Assembly: GCF_000485595.1 (NCBI RefSeq)
Contig: NW_014578470.1
Coordinates: 4,438-33,790, forward strand
From: Priapulus caudatus
Taxonomy: Eukaryota > Priapulida > Priapulimorpha > Priapulimorphida > Priapulidae
DNA length: 29,353 bases
Direction of reading: 5' to 3'
The position numbers were made by a program, and so were the translations under genes. The notes below the pieces were generated by a model. It was given only the letters and a program-made list of their open reading frames with translations, made no database searches and was not told the DNA's origin. This document shows positions 19,383-29,353 of this stretch, in pieces (position 1 is the stretch's first letter; each line of letters opens with the position of its first letter).

Positions 19383-20740
19383 TTAAAGATCCCCCTGGGA
19401 ACGTAGTCCTACTTGCTGGCGTTCACGGAGCCTTGCTAGTGGTATCTCGTCTTCCTCCTCCCACTGTAAAGAATTTTGTGCCGCATTATCATCCTCGGCA
19501 TCGTACGCATGCATAGGTGTATCGTGTGTCGTTTCCTCCTCCTGCCGCTCTGGTGACACTGCTCTATCCTGCCGAGGTAAGGTATCGGTTAGTGTTTTAC
19601 CCCATATTCCGCTAGGGTATGCAAATCTCAGACTGTCGACGTGTACGTCACGCATGCATATTACCCTTGTGCGCATGCTTAATACGGAACTGCATCACAG
19701 GAGATAATTTTTCATGAATTTCGTAGAACGCTTGCCAATACGAAGCGAATTTCCGACTTGCTCCTGGTATAACCGTAGGATTATACCAATAAACCTCGTC
19801 ACCTACCTGAAATTGTTGATTCCTCGCTCGACGATCATATAACCTCTTATTACGCTCTCGCACCCGCGCGGTACGTTGATGTATCAGCGTGCACGCTTGA
19901 TGCATGTTATCTAACGCGATTGATACCGGATCCTTTGCGTACAGGCGGTCACGAGGTAACAATAGTGTATCCAATGGGAGTACTGGTGATCTGCCATACA
20001 TAAGATAGAAAGGACTAAATCCGCTCGTAGCATGTTTTGCCGTCCTGTATGCGAAGAGAATGGGCCCCAATACTCGTTGCCATTCAGTATGTTTTTCCGT
20101 TACTAAGCATGCTATCATCGAGGCCATCGTGCGATGAAACCTTTCGCATACTGCGTTGGACGCGGGATGAAATGGCGCCGTAGTACGTGACATGATGTAT
20201 GCGGAAGACTTCTGAAATTCATTTTATTAACGAGTTACAAAATTCTAACCCTCGGTCTGTAAGAAAACGAAGTGGGCAGCCATGCGTTGGGATATATGAA
20301 TTAAGAATTAGGTTAGCAATCGTCGCCGACGATTTATTAGTAGTGCAATAGCATTCCGGGTACGAGGAGTAAAGATCGACAAATGTAACTATATACCTAT
20401 ACCCTTCCTCTGTCATCGGCAACGGGCCTACCACATCTGTGCTGACTGTCTCATTCACCGCTGTCGGCATAGGGGCCTCATGGAGTGGAGCGTTAACTTT
20501 ACGCAACTTCCTAGCATTACACGGCACACATTCTTTAACATATTTATGAATTTGCTGATACATTGCGTGGCCAAAAATATCGATCCGCTATTTTACGGTA
20601 TGTCTTATCAAACCCCAGGTGCGCAGCATGCGGCGATGAGTGACACGCATACATAACAGCCTCTACTAGTGAGCCCGGAATAACGATTTGTGAAAGGGGG
20701 GGTTAGTAGTGGAGGTCGTAAACAAATGACACAATATTTC
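19383..20740 (-). pseudogene. pol: Gypsy integrase and pol C-terminal tail, frameshifted
   Basis: Integrase of the - strand provirus, the enzyme that inserts the cDNA into the host genome. The zinc domain histidines lie in HSSPHAAHLGF (about 20640), upstream of a frameshift near 20565, and its cysteines are in KECVPCNARK. In the catalytic core the first Asp is in STDVVGPLP (about 20437), the second in TDRGLEF (about 20262), and the Glu in NAVCERFHR (about 20150), giving roughly DX35E spacing across another frameshift near 20210. A C-terminal domain follows (QVGDEVYWYNP, RKFASYW). After a third frameshift near 19660 the frame resumes with VHVDSLRF and a 90-residue acidic tail ending at 19383. 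All catalytic residues are visible, but three frame breaks disable it. Confidence 0.9.
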
Positions 20741-20896
20741 TTCCTCCATATAATATGCCTCTATTAATTTAATTTGACGTAATGTTACATGCGGTTGGAC
20801 CAAAACGTTAATGATACTGGCAAGTTCAACGTCTTGTCTTTGCAAGTTACGAAATTCCGCTCTATTTGTAACACCAGAGGGCGCGCACGACGGTGG

Positions 20897-21788
20897 TTAG
20901 GTATTACCAGCCTGCCCCGGGTCGTTGACCTGCTTCCTAGCTGGGACTGCATCGATCGCCAAACATGCGTCACCCACACTCTCACTGTCACTCTCGTTGC
21001 TAGACTCTCCGCTAGCTGGGTTTGTTGGCAGCCGACTGAGCGCATCTGCTTGCACATTGTACTGGCCCGCTCTGAACTCTATATGCAGGTCATACTCGGA
21101 TAATACTACTGACCATCTCTGCAAGCGGGCGTTAGTTAATGTTTTCGCTGTTAGTAAATAACGTAGGGGTTTATGATCAACGTAAATTATCATTCTACGA
21201 CCTAGAAGGAAATGTCTCCATCGTATTAGTGAATAAACTACCGCGTAAGCCTCTTTCTCGACAATGGCCCATCGTAGCTGTGATCCCACTAACTGTTTAC
21301 TAAGATACAAAATGACATGCTCCCTACCATCCTCCGCAACCTGCGTCAAAACAGAAGCTATTGTATAAGTTGAAGCATCACAATACAAAGAAAATCTCTG
21401 TCGGGTGAAGCTAATGCCAGAACCGGAGCAGAAGTAAGAGCATTCTTCAGCGTCTCGAACGCCTTCGGCTCTTCTGCTGTCCATTTAAACGTTACTTATT
21501 TACCAGTAAGCAGCGTGAGAGGGCGTGCAATGGCAGCATAGCCCCTTATAAACTTACGGTAATACCCACTTAGCCCAAGGAAGCGTCTAACATCCGTAGG
21601 CGTCGTGGGAGGCTGCAAATCAAGTACGGCACAAGTCTTACTTGGGTCGGGGGTAATTCCTGTGCTGTCGATCACGTGCCCGAGGATTTGGATAGATTTG
21701 CGAAGAAAACAACATTTAGTCAGTTTCAATTTAAAATTAGCAGATCGCAACCTCGCGAAGACCTGCAACAGATGTTTTGCGTGTGAAT
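20897..21788 (-). pseudogene. pol: RT C-terminal part and RNase H of the provirus
   Basis: Begins abruptly at 21788, the breakpoint of an internal inversion, a few codons after where YIDD would sit. It continues with the RT thumb (TKCCFLRKS, GHVIDSTGITPDPSKT, RRFLGLSGYYRKF) to a premature TAA at 21498-21496, where the sister copy has TCA. A small insertion near 21402-21412 shifts the frame. RNase H follows with FSLYCDAS, EKEAYAVVY, YVDHKPLRYL and an intact NVQADALSRLP, then a polar linker toward integrase. The frame closes at 20897. In active elements this region copies RNA into DNA and degrades the RNA template. Confidence 0.92.
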
Positions 21789-22505
21789 GCACCCGCAATA
21801 CGGCAGCCAGCTGTGGGCACGACGGACAAACCGCGGGCATCGGCAAACCTTTTGGATTTCCAGCAGGCCGTGAGCCATGTGGTAGACATTAGCCAGCAAC
21901 GGTGTATATTACAGCTATTAGAATCAAATGCTCATGCGTTTGCGACTTCAGATAAGGAGATAGGAAGAACAAACGTCATGGAGTTTCAAATAAATACGGA
22001 AAGTAATCGAGCAATTCGTACGAAGCCGTAAGGATTATCAGCAGCACATGCACAAATAGTACAAGCAAAAGTTGACGAACTGTTAGCAGCAGGAATAATA
22101 GAGCCGTCTCAGTCACCGTGGGCGGCAGGCGTCTTGTTAGTGCCTAAGAAGGATGGAGAGTGGAGAATGTGCGTTGATTTTCGGAGACTAAACTCAATTA
22201 CAATTAAAGATAATCACCCCCTCCCGTTAATAGACGATGTGTTGCATCAGCTGTGTGAGGCGCGTGTATTTTCGACTTTAGATTTGCGCTCCGCTTATCA
22301 TCAGTTACCCATTGCGCCGCGAGATAGACATAAGGCTAGTTTTGTTACAGCGGGGGGACAATGGTCTTATCGGTCTCTGCCATTTGGATTATGCAACGGG
22401 CCTTCTGCGTTTCAGAGCCTGATGCATTCCGTGCTGCAGGGATTTGTGGGTAAATTTGTCATTGTATATATTGACGATATCGTTGTTCATAGCGTCGATT
22501 TCGAT
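21789..22505 (+). pseudogene. pol: Inverted segment carrying the 5' part of RT
   Basis: This 717-base block encodes the N-terminal RT (LLVPKKDGEWRMCVDFRRLN, HPLPLIDDVL, LDLRSAYHQLPI, SLPFGLCNGPSAFQ, and YIDD at 22467-22478), but on the + strand, opposite to the rest of the element. The sister copy at 16562-18057 shows the uninterrupted - strand arrangement. Both ends are sharp. The left junction is after GTGTGAAT (21781-21788) and the right after GATTTCGAT (22505), with an AT shared at the break. A TAA stop at 22029-22031 interrupts the frame and is also in the sister copy. Either a real inversion or an assembly artefact. Confidence 0.92.
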
Positions 22506-22847
22506 GTTGGGGTTGTTTACTATTTCGACTCAAGGAGACATCGTTTTGCGGAATTTCGTCAGACACGGCTCGTGTGTTAGCAACTTCACTCATTAAGCTT
22601 GTGTGAGAATCTATGCTTGCGGTTAAATTATTAGGTAGAGAAACACAATTAGTTACTCCGCGTGAGGGAACACGCGACTGTCTATTAGCACATGCCCGCG
22701 CGTGACTATTATCCGGCGTAACGTCAAGCTGTGATTTCCGACTTACACACTTAGGCGTTACTAATCGACAAACCACGCGTGCACGTGGTGGTATTGTAAC
22801 AGACGTTGCTAATTTAGCAACCAATGATTTAGTACGACTAGCACAAA
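22506..22847 (-). pseudogene. pol: Protease-RT linker region of pol
   Basis: Continuation of pol between the protease and RT, in a different - strand frame from the protease after a one-base shift near a TTTTAA run at 22865. No recognised domain; rich in Ser, Arg and Val. It ends at the inversion breakpoint. Confidence 0.65.
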
Positions 22848-23269
22848 CTAAGGGGAGTATCGCCTTAAAAGGAGTATCTTAAAATCTACTATTGCCCCGT
22901 TTGTATGCAAAAAATCCACCCCTAATACACACGGTCTAGGTAAATCGGCCACTACATGAAACACAACAGAATATTTGCGTCCCGCCATCACAAGCGCGAG
23001 TCTAACCGCTCCCAAAACAGATAAATAATGCCCGCTAGCTGACAATAGTGTTGAAAATTGCGTATTCACTACTGTCGTGCGCCGCGAAAGTGAGATTGCT
23101 CGCCATTGCCTCGCATCTATTAATGAAATATCCGCGCCAGTATCAATCAGCGAGTTTACACGTCTACCCTCTATTTCTACAGTACAACCGGGCGCAGTGT
23201 TAGCTGTTAGCGCGCGTGATGCTAATATATAGGGGAAATCTGTGGGTTTTGGAAGAGCATTCGTCCTAT
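22848..23269 (-). CDS. pol: Gypsy aspartic protease
   Basis: Retropepsin-like protease that in active elements cleaves Gag and Pol as a homodimer. The catalytic motif is LIDTGADISLI at about 23150-23120, and the flap-to-C-terminal region ends in PRPCVLGVDFLHTNGAIVDF, a typical second conserved block in which G-x-D precedes FL. The frame is open from the gag-pol frameshift region to a stop at 22850-22848, about 140 codons, which fits the family. No own Met is needed because it is reached by -1 frameshifting from gag. It is the only pol domain here without an internal break, though its exit into the linker is frameshifted. Confidence 0.88.
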
Positions 23270-24456
23270 TTATGCTCGACCCCCTCTCAGGTTTCCCTGC
23301 TGTTGATCTCTACGTACCGCGCAACCACGCAGTGGGGTGCGGTTGCGTGAATCTCCAGACTGCTGCACGCGCGCTGAAGTTGGAATCAACGGCAGGGGTG
23401 GGACCATAAAGGGTGCGAACGGAGGCGCATAATTAAATGGTTGCCGACAAGAGTTAAATCTGCGCTGGTCAGCCGCTGGCCCCGCAAACGATCTCTGCAC
23501 AGCCGCCAACATCTGTGTCTGGGTTCTAACTAAATCACCCAGCTGCGCAAGCTGACGGCAGATTTCGTCATAGCCCGAGGCAGTAGATGGAGGAACCCTA
23601 CGAGAAACCGGCATGCGACTGAACTCGGCATAATCAGCGATTTGTTCACTTTCGTTGCTTGTATTTGGTACAAGCGTTTGGCACGAAAGCGCGCGCTGGC
23701 GAGCTCCCAATTCAGTTTCCACCGTTGCTTGCCGCACACAAATTTCAACGGCAGCTTCCAGGGTTGACGGATGCGCCTTTTTTATAGCGCGCTGCGCTGG
23801 TAAATTTAATAGCCCATCTAAATATATATCTAATAGGCGAGCTTGGAATGATGCCTCATTCCTATGACTATCCGGAAATGCAGCTTCCGACAGTTCGATA
23901 AGACGTTGTGCATAAGCACGCGGGCTTTCCGAACGGTTTTGCCTAAAAGATTTTAACATTGCCTGCGCGCGCGGAATTTCTGCTGGGTTACGGTACTGGC
24001 GTTGCAGATTACTATACAGTTGTGACCAAGTGATGCCCGGATTTGCGAGTAAATGTCTGCGTGCAAATTGTGCCACTCCCTCTATTAACGATGCCACAGC
24101 AATTGATAAAAACTGTTTATCCGTTACCTCTAATTGGACGCGTCACGCCACTGTGCGAAAGTAACTTGAAGGGGGCTCGGTGCCCCACTAAATTTAGGTA
24201 TACTCGCTCGCAATTCCGCGGCACGTAACGACTTATCAACATTGCTTCCTATACTGTCTAATGACGGCTTTAACGCTTCCCCAAATACAGACGCAAGCTG
24301 TGAAATATCATATGCCATGAGTGGCGGTTCTATGAGCGGCGGTGCAAAGGTGGGATTGTCATGGTAATCAGTGGGCTCTAATTCAGGCATATCATCATAC
24401 TGAGAAGCTGGCGGTATTGAGGTTGGACCCTCGGGTGTTGTAACTAAGGGATCCAT
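23270..24456 (-). pseudogene. gag: Gypsy gag, one frameshift
   Basis: Structural protein forming the particle around the RNA genome. It starts at MDPLVTTPEG (24456), with an acidic Pro-rich N-terminus. The capsid-like core (HLLANPGITWSQLYSNL, PRAQAMLKSFRQ, ESPRAYAQRLIEL, RLLDIYLDGL) matches the helical Gag fold of Ty3/gypsy elements. The C-terminal part is Arg/Pro-rich (RRDQQQGNLRGGRA), with no CCHC zinc knuckle, as is also usual in errantiviruses. A frame break near 24140 separates the first 108 codons from the rest. Total length about 395 codons, normal for the family. The upstream leader carries a consensus splice donor. It ends at TAA 23272-23270 after the slippery heptamer. Confidence 0.88.
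23291..23297 (-). promoter_or_regulatory. Programmed -1 frameshift heptamer GGGAAAC
   Basis: In the gag frame the heptamer reads G GGA AAC, the canonical X XXY YYZ slippery form, 18 bases before the gag TAA at 23272-23270. The protease frame is exactly -1 relative to gag and open from here. Thirteen bases downstream, GAGCAT and ATGCTC can form a 6-base stem around an 11-base loop. Position, phase and motif all agree. Confidence 0.85.
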
Positions 24457-24570
24457 TATTATTATTACTATCCTTAATTAATTTCTTAATATTAACTAGG
24501 CTTACACGTGTACGTAAAGCACTTTTCGCAAGAAACTTCGTTCAAGATTCTACTAAGCCGGAAGATATTG

Positions 24571-24579
24571 GTACTTACC
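24571..24579 (-). promoter_or_regulatory. Candidate splice donor in the leader
   Basis: On the - strand GAATCG is followed by GTAAGTAC, a full match to the 5' splice site consensus, about 120 bases upstream of the gag ATG. This is where a donor for a subgenomic env RNA would sit. Pairs conceptually with the acceptor at 19361. Confidence 0.5.
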
Positions 24580-25502
24580 GATTCGCCGTTGAGAACATGC
24601 CGTGTCCGATGCAATGATACGGTATTTTGCCAAGAGATAATCGGGGCACTTACAGCTGATTTATGGGCAAAAACATGTTTTCTGGTGGCCATTTTTAATT
24701 TTTGATTTTTTGGCGGGAACCGTTGGAGTGACATCGTGTTTCCCGCAATTTTTGAATTCAGCATACTCAAAACCCCCCTAGAGCAAATTTTCATGCTTCT
24801 TTCCAGAAGTGCACACTTTATGTAAAAAATGTCACATATCCGCCCCACTACTATAGAAAATATATCTTATGATATTTGACAAGAGTTTTATTGCATTCTT
24901 TGACTTCAAAAACATAGGTATAGACCCCCGCCAAAAANTCAGCCTCGCCGCGCGGTGGAGGCCACCAATATACGTGGCGCTCGCGCGCGATGCTCGGCCC
25001 AATTAGCCTAGATAACTTTATGGGCTTGTTGACAGCAAATGCGCAGGGAGAAAGAGACTCGGCTTCCATCCTTCCCGTGGCACGGTCCAGCTTTGCCCGC
25101 GCTCCCGTTCTTTCCTTCCTATTCCTTCTATACCCCGCTTTTCCACCGTTACCTTCCACCTTTCACTTTCCACCTTCACCTCTGCCGAGCTACTTCGCGA
25201 TCAACGTCTTACGGTACGAAATTACTAATATACGGTATTCTGTGTGCGCGTTGTCATCTGTGTAGTTTCGTGGAGCTGTGTGCATTTACACTGTTAAGAG
25301 AATATCCTGTGGTATAATAGAACGAACGACGAGTAGCGTACCAATACTGTGTTCGTGTTATTGTATCTGTGTTATCTATCGTGGACTGTCGACGCAACCT
25401 GTTACTACCCCCATAAGAAACGGGTGCCACTAGCGCACCTACTAAACCGTAGAGCCTGCGGAGCGGGAACAGAAAACCCGTCCTTAGATATATATGTATT
25501 TA
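24580..25502. other. No gene recognised; 5' leader or LTR of the provirus expected here
   Basis: Upstream of gag on the - strand. I could not identify a primer binding site or LTR edges, because the 3' LTR needed for comparison is missing. A single N lies at 24938. 25075-25190 is pyrimidine-rich on the + strand. Short frames on both strands have no motif. Confidence 0.4.
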
Positions 25503-25725
25503 ATATATACATATCGTAGAACTAGAGAGAGAGCCCACGTGGAAGCAAACTCGATCGTTATGTGCTGTAGATGCTATATAGTATATATATATATATATCA
25601 GGAGTGAATAATAGAGATCTCTATTATCCATTCCTGTATACTATGTCTATATTACTTGCTATATAGTATAGTATATACATATCGTAGAACTAGAGAGAGA
25701 GAGAGCGCGCGTGTAAGCAAACTTG
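25503..25725. repeat. Direct repeats enclosing a 38-base palindrome
   Basis: ATACATATCGTAGAACTAGA with its AGAGAG run and GCAAAC tail occurs at 25503-25553 and 25671-25725. Between them CAGGAGTGAATAATAGAGA (25599-25617) is followed directly by its reverse complement with two mismatches (25618-25636). GCTATATAGTATA words flank the palindrome on both sides. Confidence 0.9.
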
Positions 25726-25956
25726 GGTCTTGACGAGGGAGCGATGTTGCGGATCGTGTTCGGCAGGGTCTACGACGGCGCATGCGTGAAACACGCGGAC
25801 TTGGTCGGTCAGCTGAAGGCCATCTTCCCGAACACGTCAGACGCCATTATCCTGCTGACCGTCGTCGCCCACCGTCGCCTCCAGGGGGCGGAAAACGTGA
25901 TGCTTGAGTCCGTCTGTGATGACCTGCTGGATCTCCGCACCTACAGGTTATACTAA
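25723..25956 (+). CDS. Hypothetical short ORF
   Basis: Seventy-seven codons including MLRIVFGRVYDGACVKHAD and ENVMLESVCDDLLDLRTY. The composition is more protein-like than its neighbours, and it ends at CTACAG-GTTATA, a weak splice donor, so it might be an exon. No family recognised and no supporting upstream acceptor established. Confidence 0.25.
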   Translation: MGLDEGAMLRIVFGRVYDGACVKHADLVGQLKAIFPNTSDAIILLTVVAHRRLQGAENVMLESVCDDLLDLRTYRLY

Positions 25957-25967
25957 TATCATTAATA

Positions 25968-26185
25968 ATAATCATGATGATGGTGACGCTGATGGTGATG
26001 ACGCTGATGGTGACGATGATGATGATGACGATGATGATGATGGTGACAATGTGATGGTGATGGTGATGGTGATGGTAATGGTGATGATGATGATGATTAT
26101 GATGATGATGATGATTATGATGACGATGGTGATGATGATGGTGATGGTGATGGTGATGATGATGATAATAATAATAATAATATAA
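25968..26185. repeat. GATGGT / GATGAT microsatellite
   Basis: About 215 bases of interrupted TGATGG and GATGAT units ending in an AATAAT run. The Met-, Asp- and Ile-rich frames on either strand are artefacts. Confidence 0.95.
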
Positions 26186-28371
26186 GTAATACTAATAACC
26201 ATAATTAGTATAATAATGATTTAAATCTGGAATGTCATCGATTCCAGCATGTGTTGAACTTGGTACTATTCTGGTGGCTGTGCACATTTTTTCCTCCCAT
26301 TTTGTAGTTATGTGACCAATAGTAGAAGGAGATTCTATCAACGTCTATTGCTGTTTATCCACATTTAACTCGTGTGCATTTGTTCGATACCTTTGTCTGA
26401 ATGTTAATTTCTCTTGAAGGTGATTTATCTTCTGACTACCAAAGTGTAATTAGTAATGTAATTAGTAATTAGTAAATGTTAGATGTAGATTTATAGCTCC
26501 GTGTCTGCATAGGAATGCTCTTATGATGTATGTGAGTAGACAGTAGAGACAATACACCGAGCAGTAGAGACTATAATTATGCTTAGTTATTTAAGCGCCT
26601 TAAAGGTCGCCGTAACCGCTTTTCTCACTCGCAGAAAAGTTCTCAAGCATTACAATGGCAGCACCAACGTTGGCAGCGATGCGGCCGAGGTGCCGGGGAC
26701 GTCAGGCCGAGAACATCGCGAGACGCCGGACGGTGACGAAATCAGGACGCAAGGTGCGGAAATGGGATCAAGTCCTTCCCCGCCTTCTAAGCACAGTCCG
26801 CTTTGGTTGCCGGCGAGACGTAATTTATAAGCTAACGCGTGATAAGCCGCGGGATTCGATTTCATTACAGGATGACACTGCTTCCTACATGGAATGAACG
26901 TCAGAGTTGTAGCCAAACTCACTACACCTGGGAGGTGGGGGAGGTGTAAAGCCTCGCATGGTTTGTGTTCTGGGCGGATTCCATGTAGTGATATCAAGAG
27001 TAGATAATAACACAAGAAGTACAACACACCGCCGATTCCCGCATTTTTAAACCGATTTTCCCTCATAAATTTGGCCCAACCAAATAAAGAAGGCAAGTGT
27101 ATACGTTCTCAGCTTATTATGGACCACTAATCACTGCACGCTTTCGGTGGCTAGCTGATATTGTTTTACATATATTTGGCATAACGTAATCTGCTGTAAA
27201 TGCGTAATTTTGCATGAGACTGAATTCGCACCATTTACCGCTATTGTGTGAGGTGTTAAGACAAATTTTAGAAGCTATAGTGGCACCAATAAATTTAGGC
27301 AGCCGGACTGTTTCGCAATCATTCCATCAACAAAACTGTTCTTCCTAACTAAATCTCGTGCAATCTGGCACCCCTCCTCTACACTCCTATGCTGGCTGCT
27401 TGACCGACTTGCGGGCCCCGGTATTTTGCCGACAGGCGCACATCTCCGGCGCGAAAGCCGCGCCCCAACGAACGCGAATACGCCGCCTCCCTTTTTTTGT
27501 CACACTTTAGACAGATATCTGAGACAGGGGTCTGAAAACGCCGTTAACGCGCAAAAATGGCGGCAATCCAACCGATAATTTCGGCGATGGAACAGCAGTA
27601 GGCCATCTCCAAACGGCGCCCTAAAACGTTTTTTGGGTGGCGCGCCTCATGGCTAACGACGTAGTGGACTCCTACAGAAGAAAAACCTCAAGAAATGCTG
27701 TCAATAGCGACTGACGCGCTCAGCTACGTGCTCGGCGAGTACGTGGCGATACTGGCGATTGCTGCATTGCCGAGTAACAGAGTTTCGTCTATCCATAGCT
27801 TTTTTACGGAAAGTGTCGTACGGCCCCAAACGTGGGGGGGCGCGCGCCTACAATGCCTATCTGGAAACTGCGATGCAGCCGGTTAGGCGCCTGTGGCTTG
27901 CATACGTGGCCATATTTTGCAAGCAACCTCCCGACGCCGGCGCTGCCCGTGGCAAACGCCACGTCGTGCGACACCACCTACGCGCGTGGGCTCGGCGCGA
28001 AAAATGTTTTTCGTCCCCGCAAACTGGAGGAAGGACTTTAGTGCGCCTTTTGAATTCGGCTGGAGTTTGCAATGATCGTCACCCTCCATGACTTGTAGCC
28101 AAAATCCCAATTATCTACCAAAACTTTCACCGAACTTTCCTGTAAAGTGGAGGGTAAAGTAGTGGAAAACGGGCTTGCTAAGGGTTAGAATACTCCGTGT
28201 GGATATAGACACCTCCGTTCCGCACCAGGGCTGGTCGGCTAAGTTAAGTTAACTTATATGCTCGCGAATTCTGTTTATGTCGGTGCCGTGGTCCCGATTG
28301 AGTTTACGTTTCGGCTGACCTCCAGGGCGCCAAGGATAGAGAACATCGGGTCACCTAATAAAAGCAATGGT
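26186..28371. other. No gene recognised
   Basis: Several overlapping frames of 60-150 codons (26579-26897, 26650-27096, 27695-28110) exist on both strands, but none shows a motif or a clear coding bias. 27360-28080 is GC-richer than the surroundings. I see no repeat or RNA gene. Confidence 0.4.
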
Positions 28372-28472
28372 GCCTAAACCTAACCCTAACCCTAATTAAT
28401 AACCCTAACCCTTAACCGCCAATCCTAACCCTAAACGTACCCTAAAGCCTAAACCATAGACCCTAAACCTAT
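28372..28472. repeat. Degenerate interstitial telomere-like repeat
   Basis: A run of CCTAACCCTAACCCTAA units, then increasingly altered forms (CTTAACCGCC, CCTAAAGCC, CCCTAAACC). Reads as TTAGGG on the - strand. Confidence 0.8.
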
Positions 28473-28624
28473 TATAGTTGAGTAATATTATATTTATATT
28501 GATTAAATGGACATAGGTTTTATTGGCACCCATTTCTCTATCCTTGAACACCAGATGTGTACCCGAGGTACAATATATGTATACCACAAAGTGGTACACA
28601 AGACTTGTAAGCTAACAGAAAGTG
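28473..28624. other. AT-rich spacer between telomere-like patches
   Basis: Ends with a small inverted repeat, GTATACCACAAAGTGGTACAC (one mismatch). No gene seen. Confidence 0.4.
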
Positions 28625-28679
28625 TACCCTAAACCTATACTAAACCAAAAACCCTAACTGCTAACCCTAACCCTAACGA
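28625..28679. repeat. Second degenerate telomere-like patch
   Basis: ACCCTAAACC, AACCCTAACTGC and TAACCCTAACCCTAAC units, separated from the first patch by about 150 bases of AT-rich DNA. Confidence 0.8.
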
Positions 28680-29353
28680 CTAATCAATACTCATATGAAA
28701 AATATATAACTAATACTAAACAACGCTAAAACACATCGGGTACATATCTTGTAGTCTGTTACGACAACGACGTGCCTTCGTGCTCTAGTAGTACTGTCGT
28801 AGCGCCTTCGCGATCGCTTCCTCGATCCTGCGAACGAAGCACTAGAGTGCGTGTACAAACGATGTAGTAATATTAAACGAGAGCCCATACCCTCTCATAA
28901 CTTAAAGATTGAGATGAAAAATAAAGACATTTGAGAAAGAATTGGCAATTATAGTGATAATTATATGTGTATATTTAATTGAAGGAAAAGATAATGTTTC
29001 ATGGAAAATACATCAGATAAAAACGTACTTATCTAGCGGTCACAAATCCAAACAAACATTTAACAAATCGGCGGTTTGTTCTCTTTCAAAGGCAAAAGAA
29101 AATCGAAGCAGACCAAAATGAGCAAGGCGCTTAAATACGATATTTCTTTGCCATGTTATAATCCGTTATGGGAAACCACAAAATATTCGGCCTGGCCGCG
29201 AATACTGCGAGCACGTGTGGCGTGGCCGGCGAGTTTTTACACAGTAGCTAATCTGTAGATACTGCTGGCAGAAAGCAGCCCAGCAACAATACCGCCACTA
29301 GCGCCGCGCGCGCGCGACGAAACAAGCAGGCGATCTCATCTCACCACAATCAA
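28680..29353. other. No gene recognised
   Basis: Short frames at 28691-28888 (- strand) and 29076-29258 (+ strand) have no recognisable motifs. Confidence 0.4.

Noticed and set aside
24492-24848. A 118-codon - strand frame upstream of gag
   Set aside because: It overlaps the leader and candidate splice donor, has no recognisable domain and fits leader or LTR DNA better.
25904-26202. Met/Asp-rich and Ile/Thr-rich frames
   Set aside because: Pure translation of the GATGGT microsatellite.

Overview
The window looks like non-genic, repeat-rich DNA from an animal (metazoan) nuclear genome. It holds decayed Ty3/gypsy retrotransposons, minisatellites, microsatellites, foldback structures and degenerate TTAGGG-type telomere-like patches, and no compact bacterial gene organisation. 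An assembly gap of 10 N (18058-18067) and a single N (24938) show it is a draft scaffold. I cannot name the species. The CCCTAA patches would argue against a typical insect with TTAGG telomeres, but they are too degenerate to decide.

Layout. 1-780: broken gypsy pol remnant on the + strand (RNase H tail to integrase zinc region). 780-4400: mostly featureless, with a GA-rich tract, a ~160-base direct repeat and one telomere-like patch. About 4400-8460: remains of a second LTR element on the - strand (integrase C-terminus at 6950-7460, a small ORF at 5554-5949, a polypurine tract and LTR edge at 5462), plus several hairpins. 8600-9750: a perfect 30-base palindrome and a hairpin-forming tandem repeat. 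9757-12091: a GCGTGTAC minisatellite, then a ~1.6 kb foldback-like element whose two arms are inverted copies of a CCCCCGGACAATTA minisatellite, flanked by a possible 9-base target duplication. 12.1-16.1 kb: low-complexity, degenerate repeat and unassigned DNA. 16103-16486: a possible proline-rich PPxY protein fragment on the - strand.

16562-24580 is the richest part. It is a near full-length envelope-bearing gypsy (errantivirus-like) provirus on the - strand, reading right to left: leader with a consensus splice donor, gag, a GGGAAAC -1 frameshift heptamer, protease, reverse transcriptase, RNase H, integrase, pol tail, and an env gene with a furin site and fusion peptide related to the baculovirus F / errantivirus Env family. 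The 5' part of RT is inverted in place (21789-22505). A second RT-RNase H fragment lies beyond the gap. All reading frames carry stops or frameshifts, so the element appears dead. 24.6-29.35 kb: unassigned DNA, a palindrome between direct repeats, a GATGGT microsatellite and further telomere-like patches.

The two strongest leads are the foldback-like element at 10492-12082 and the provirus with its precise internal inversion and retrovirus-style expression signals.
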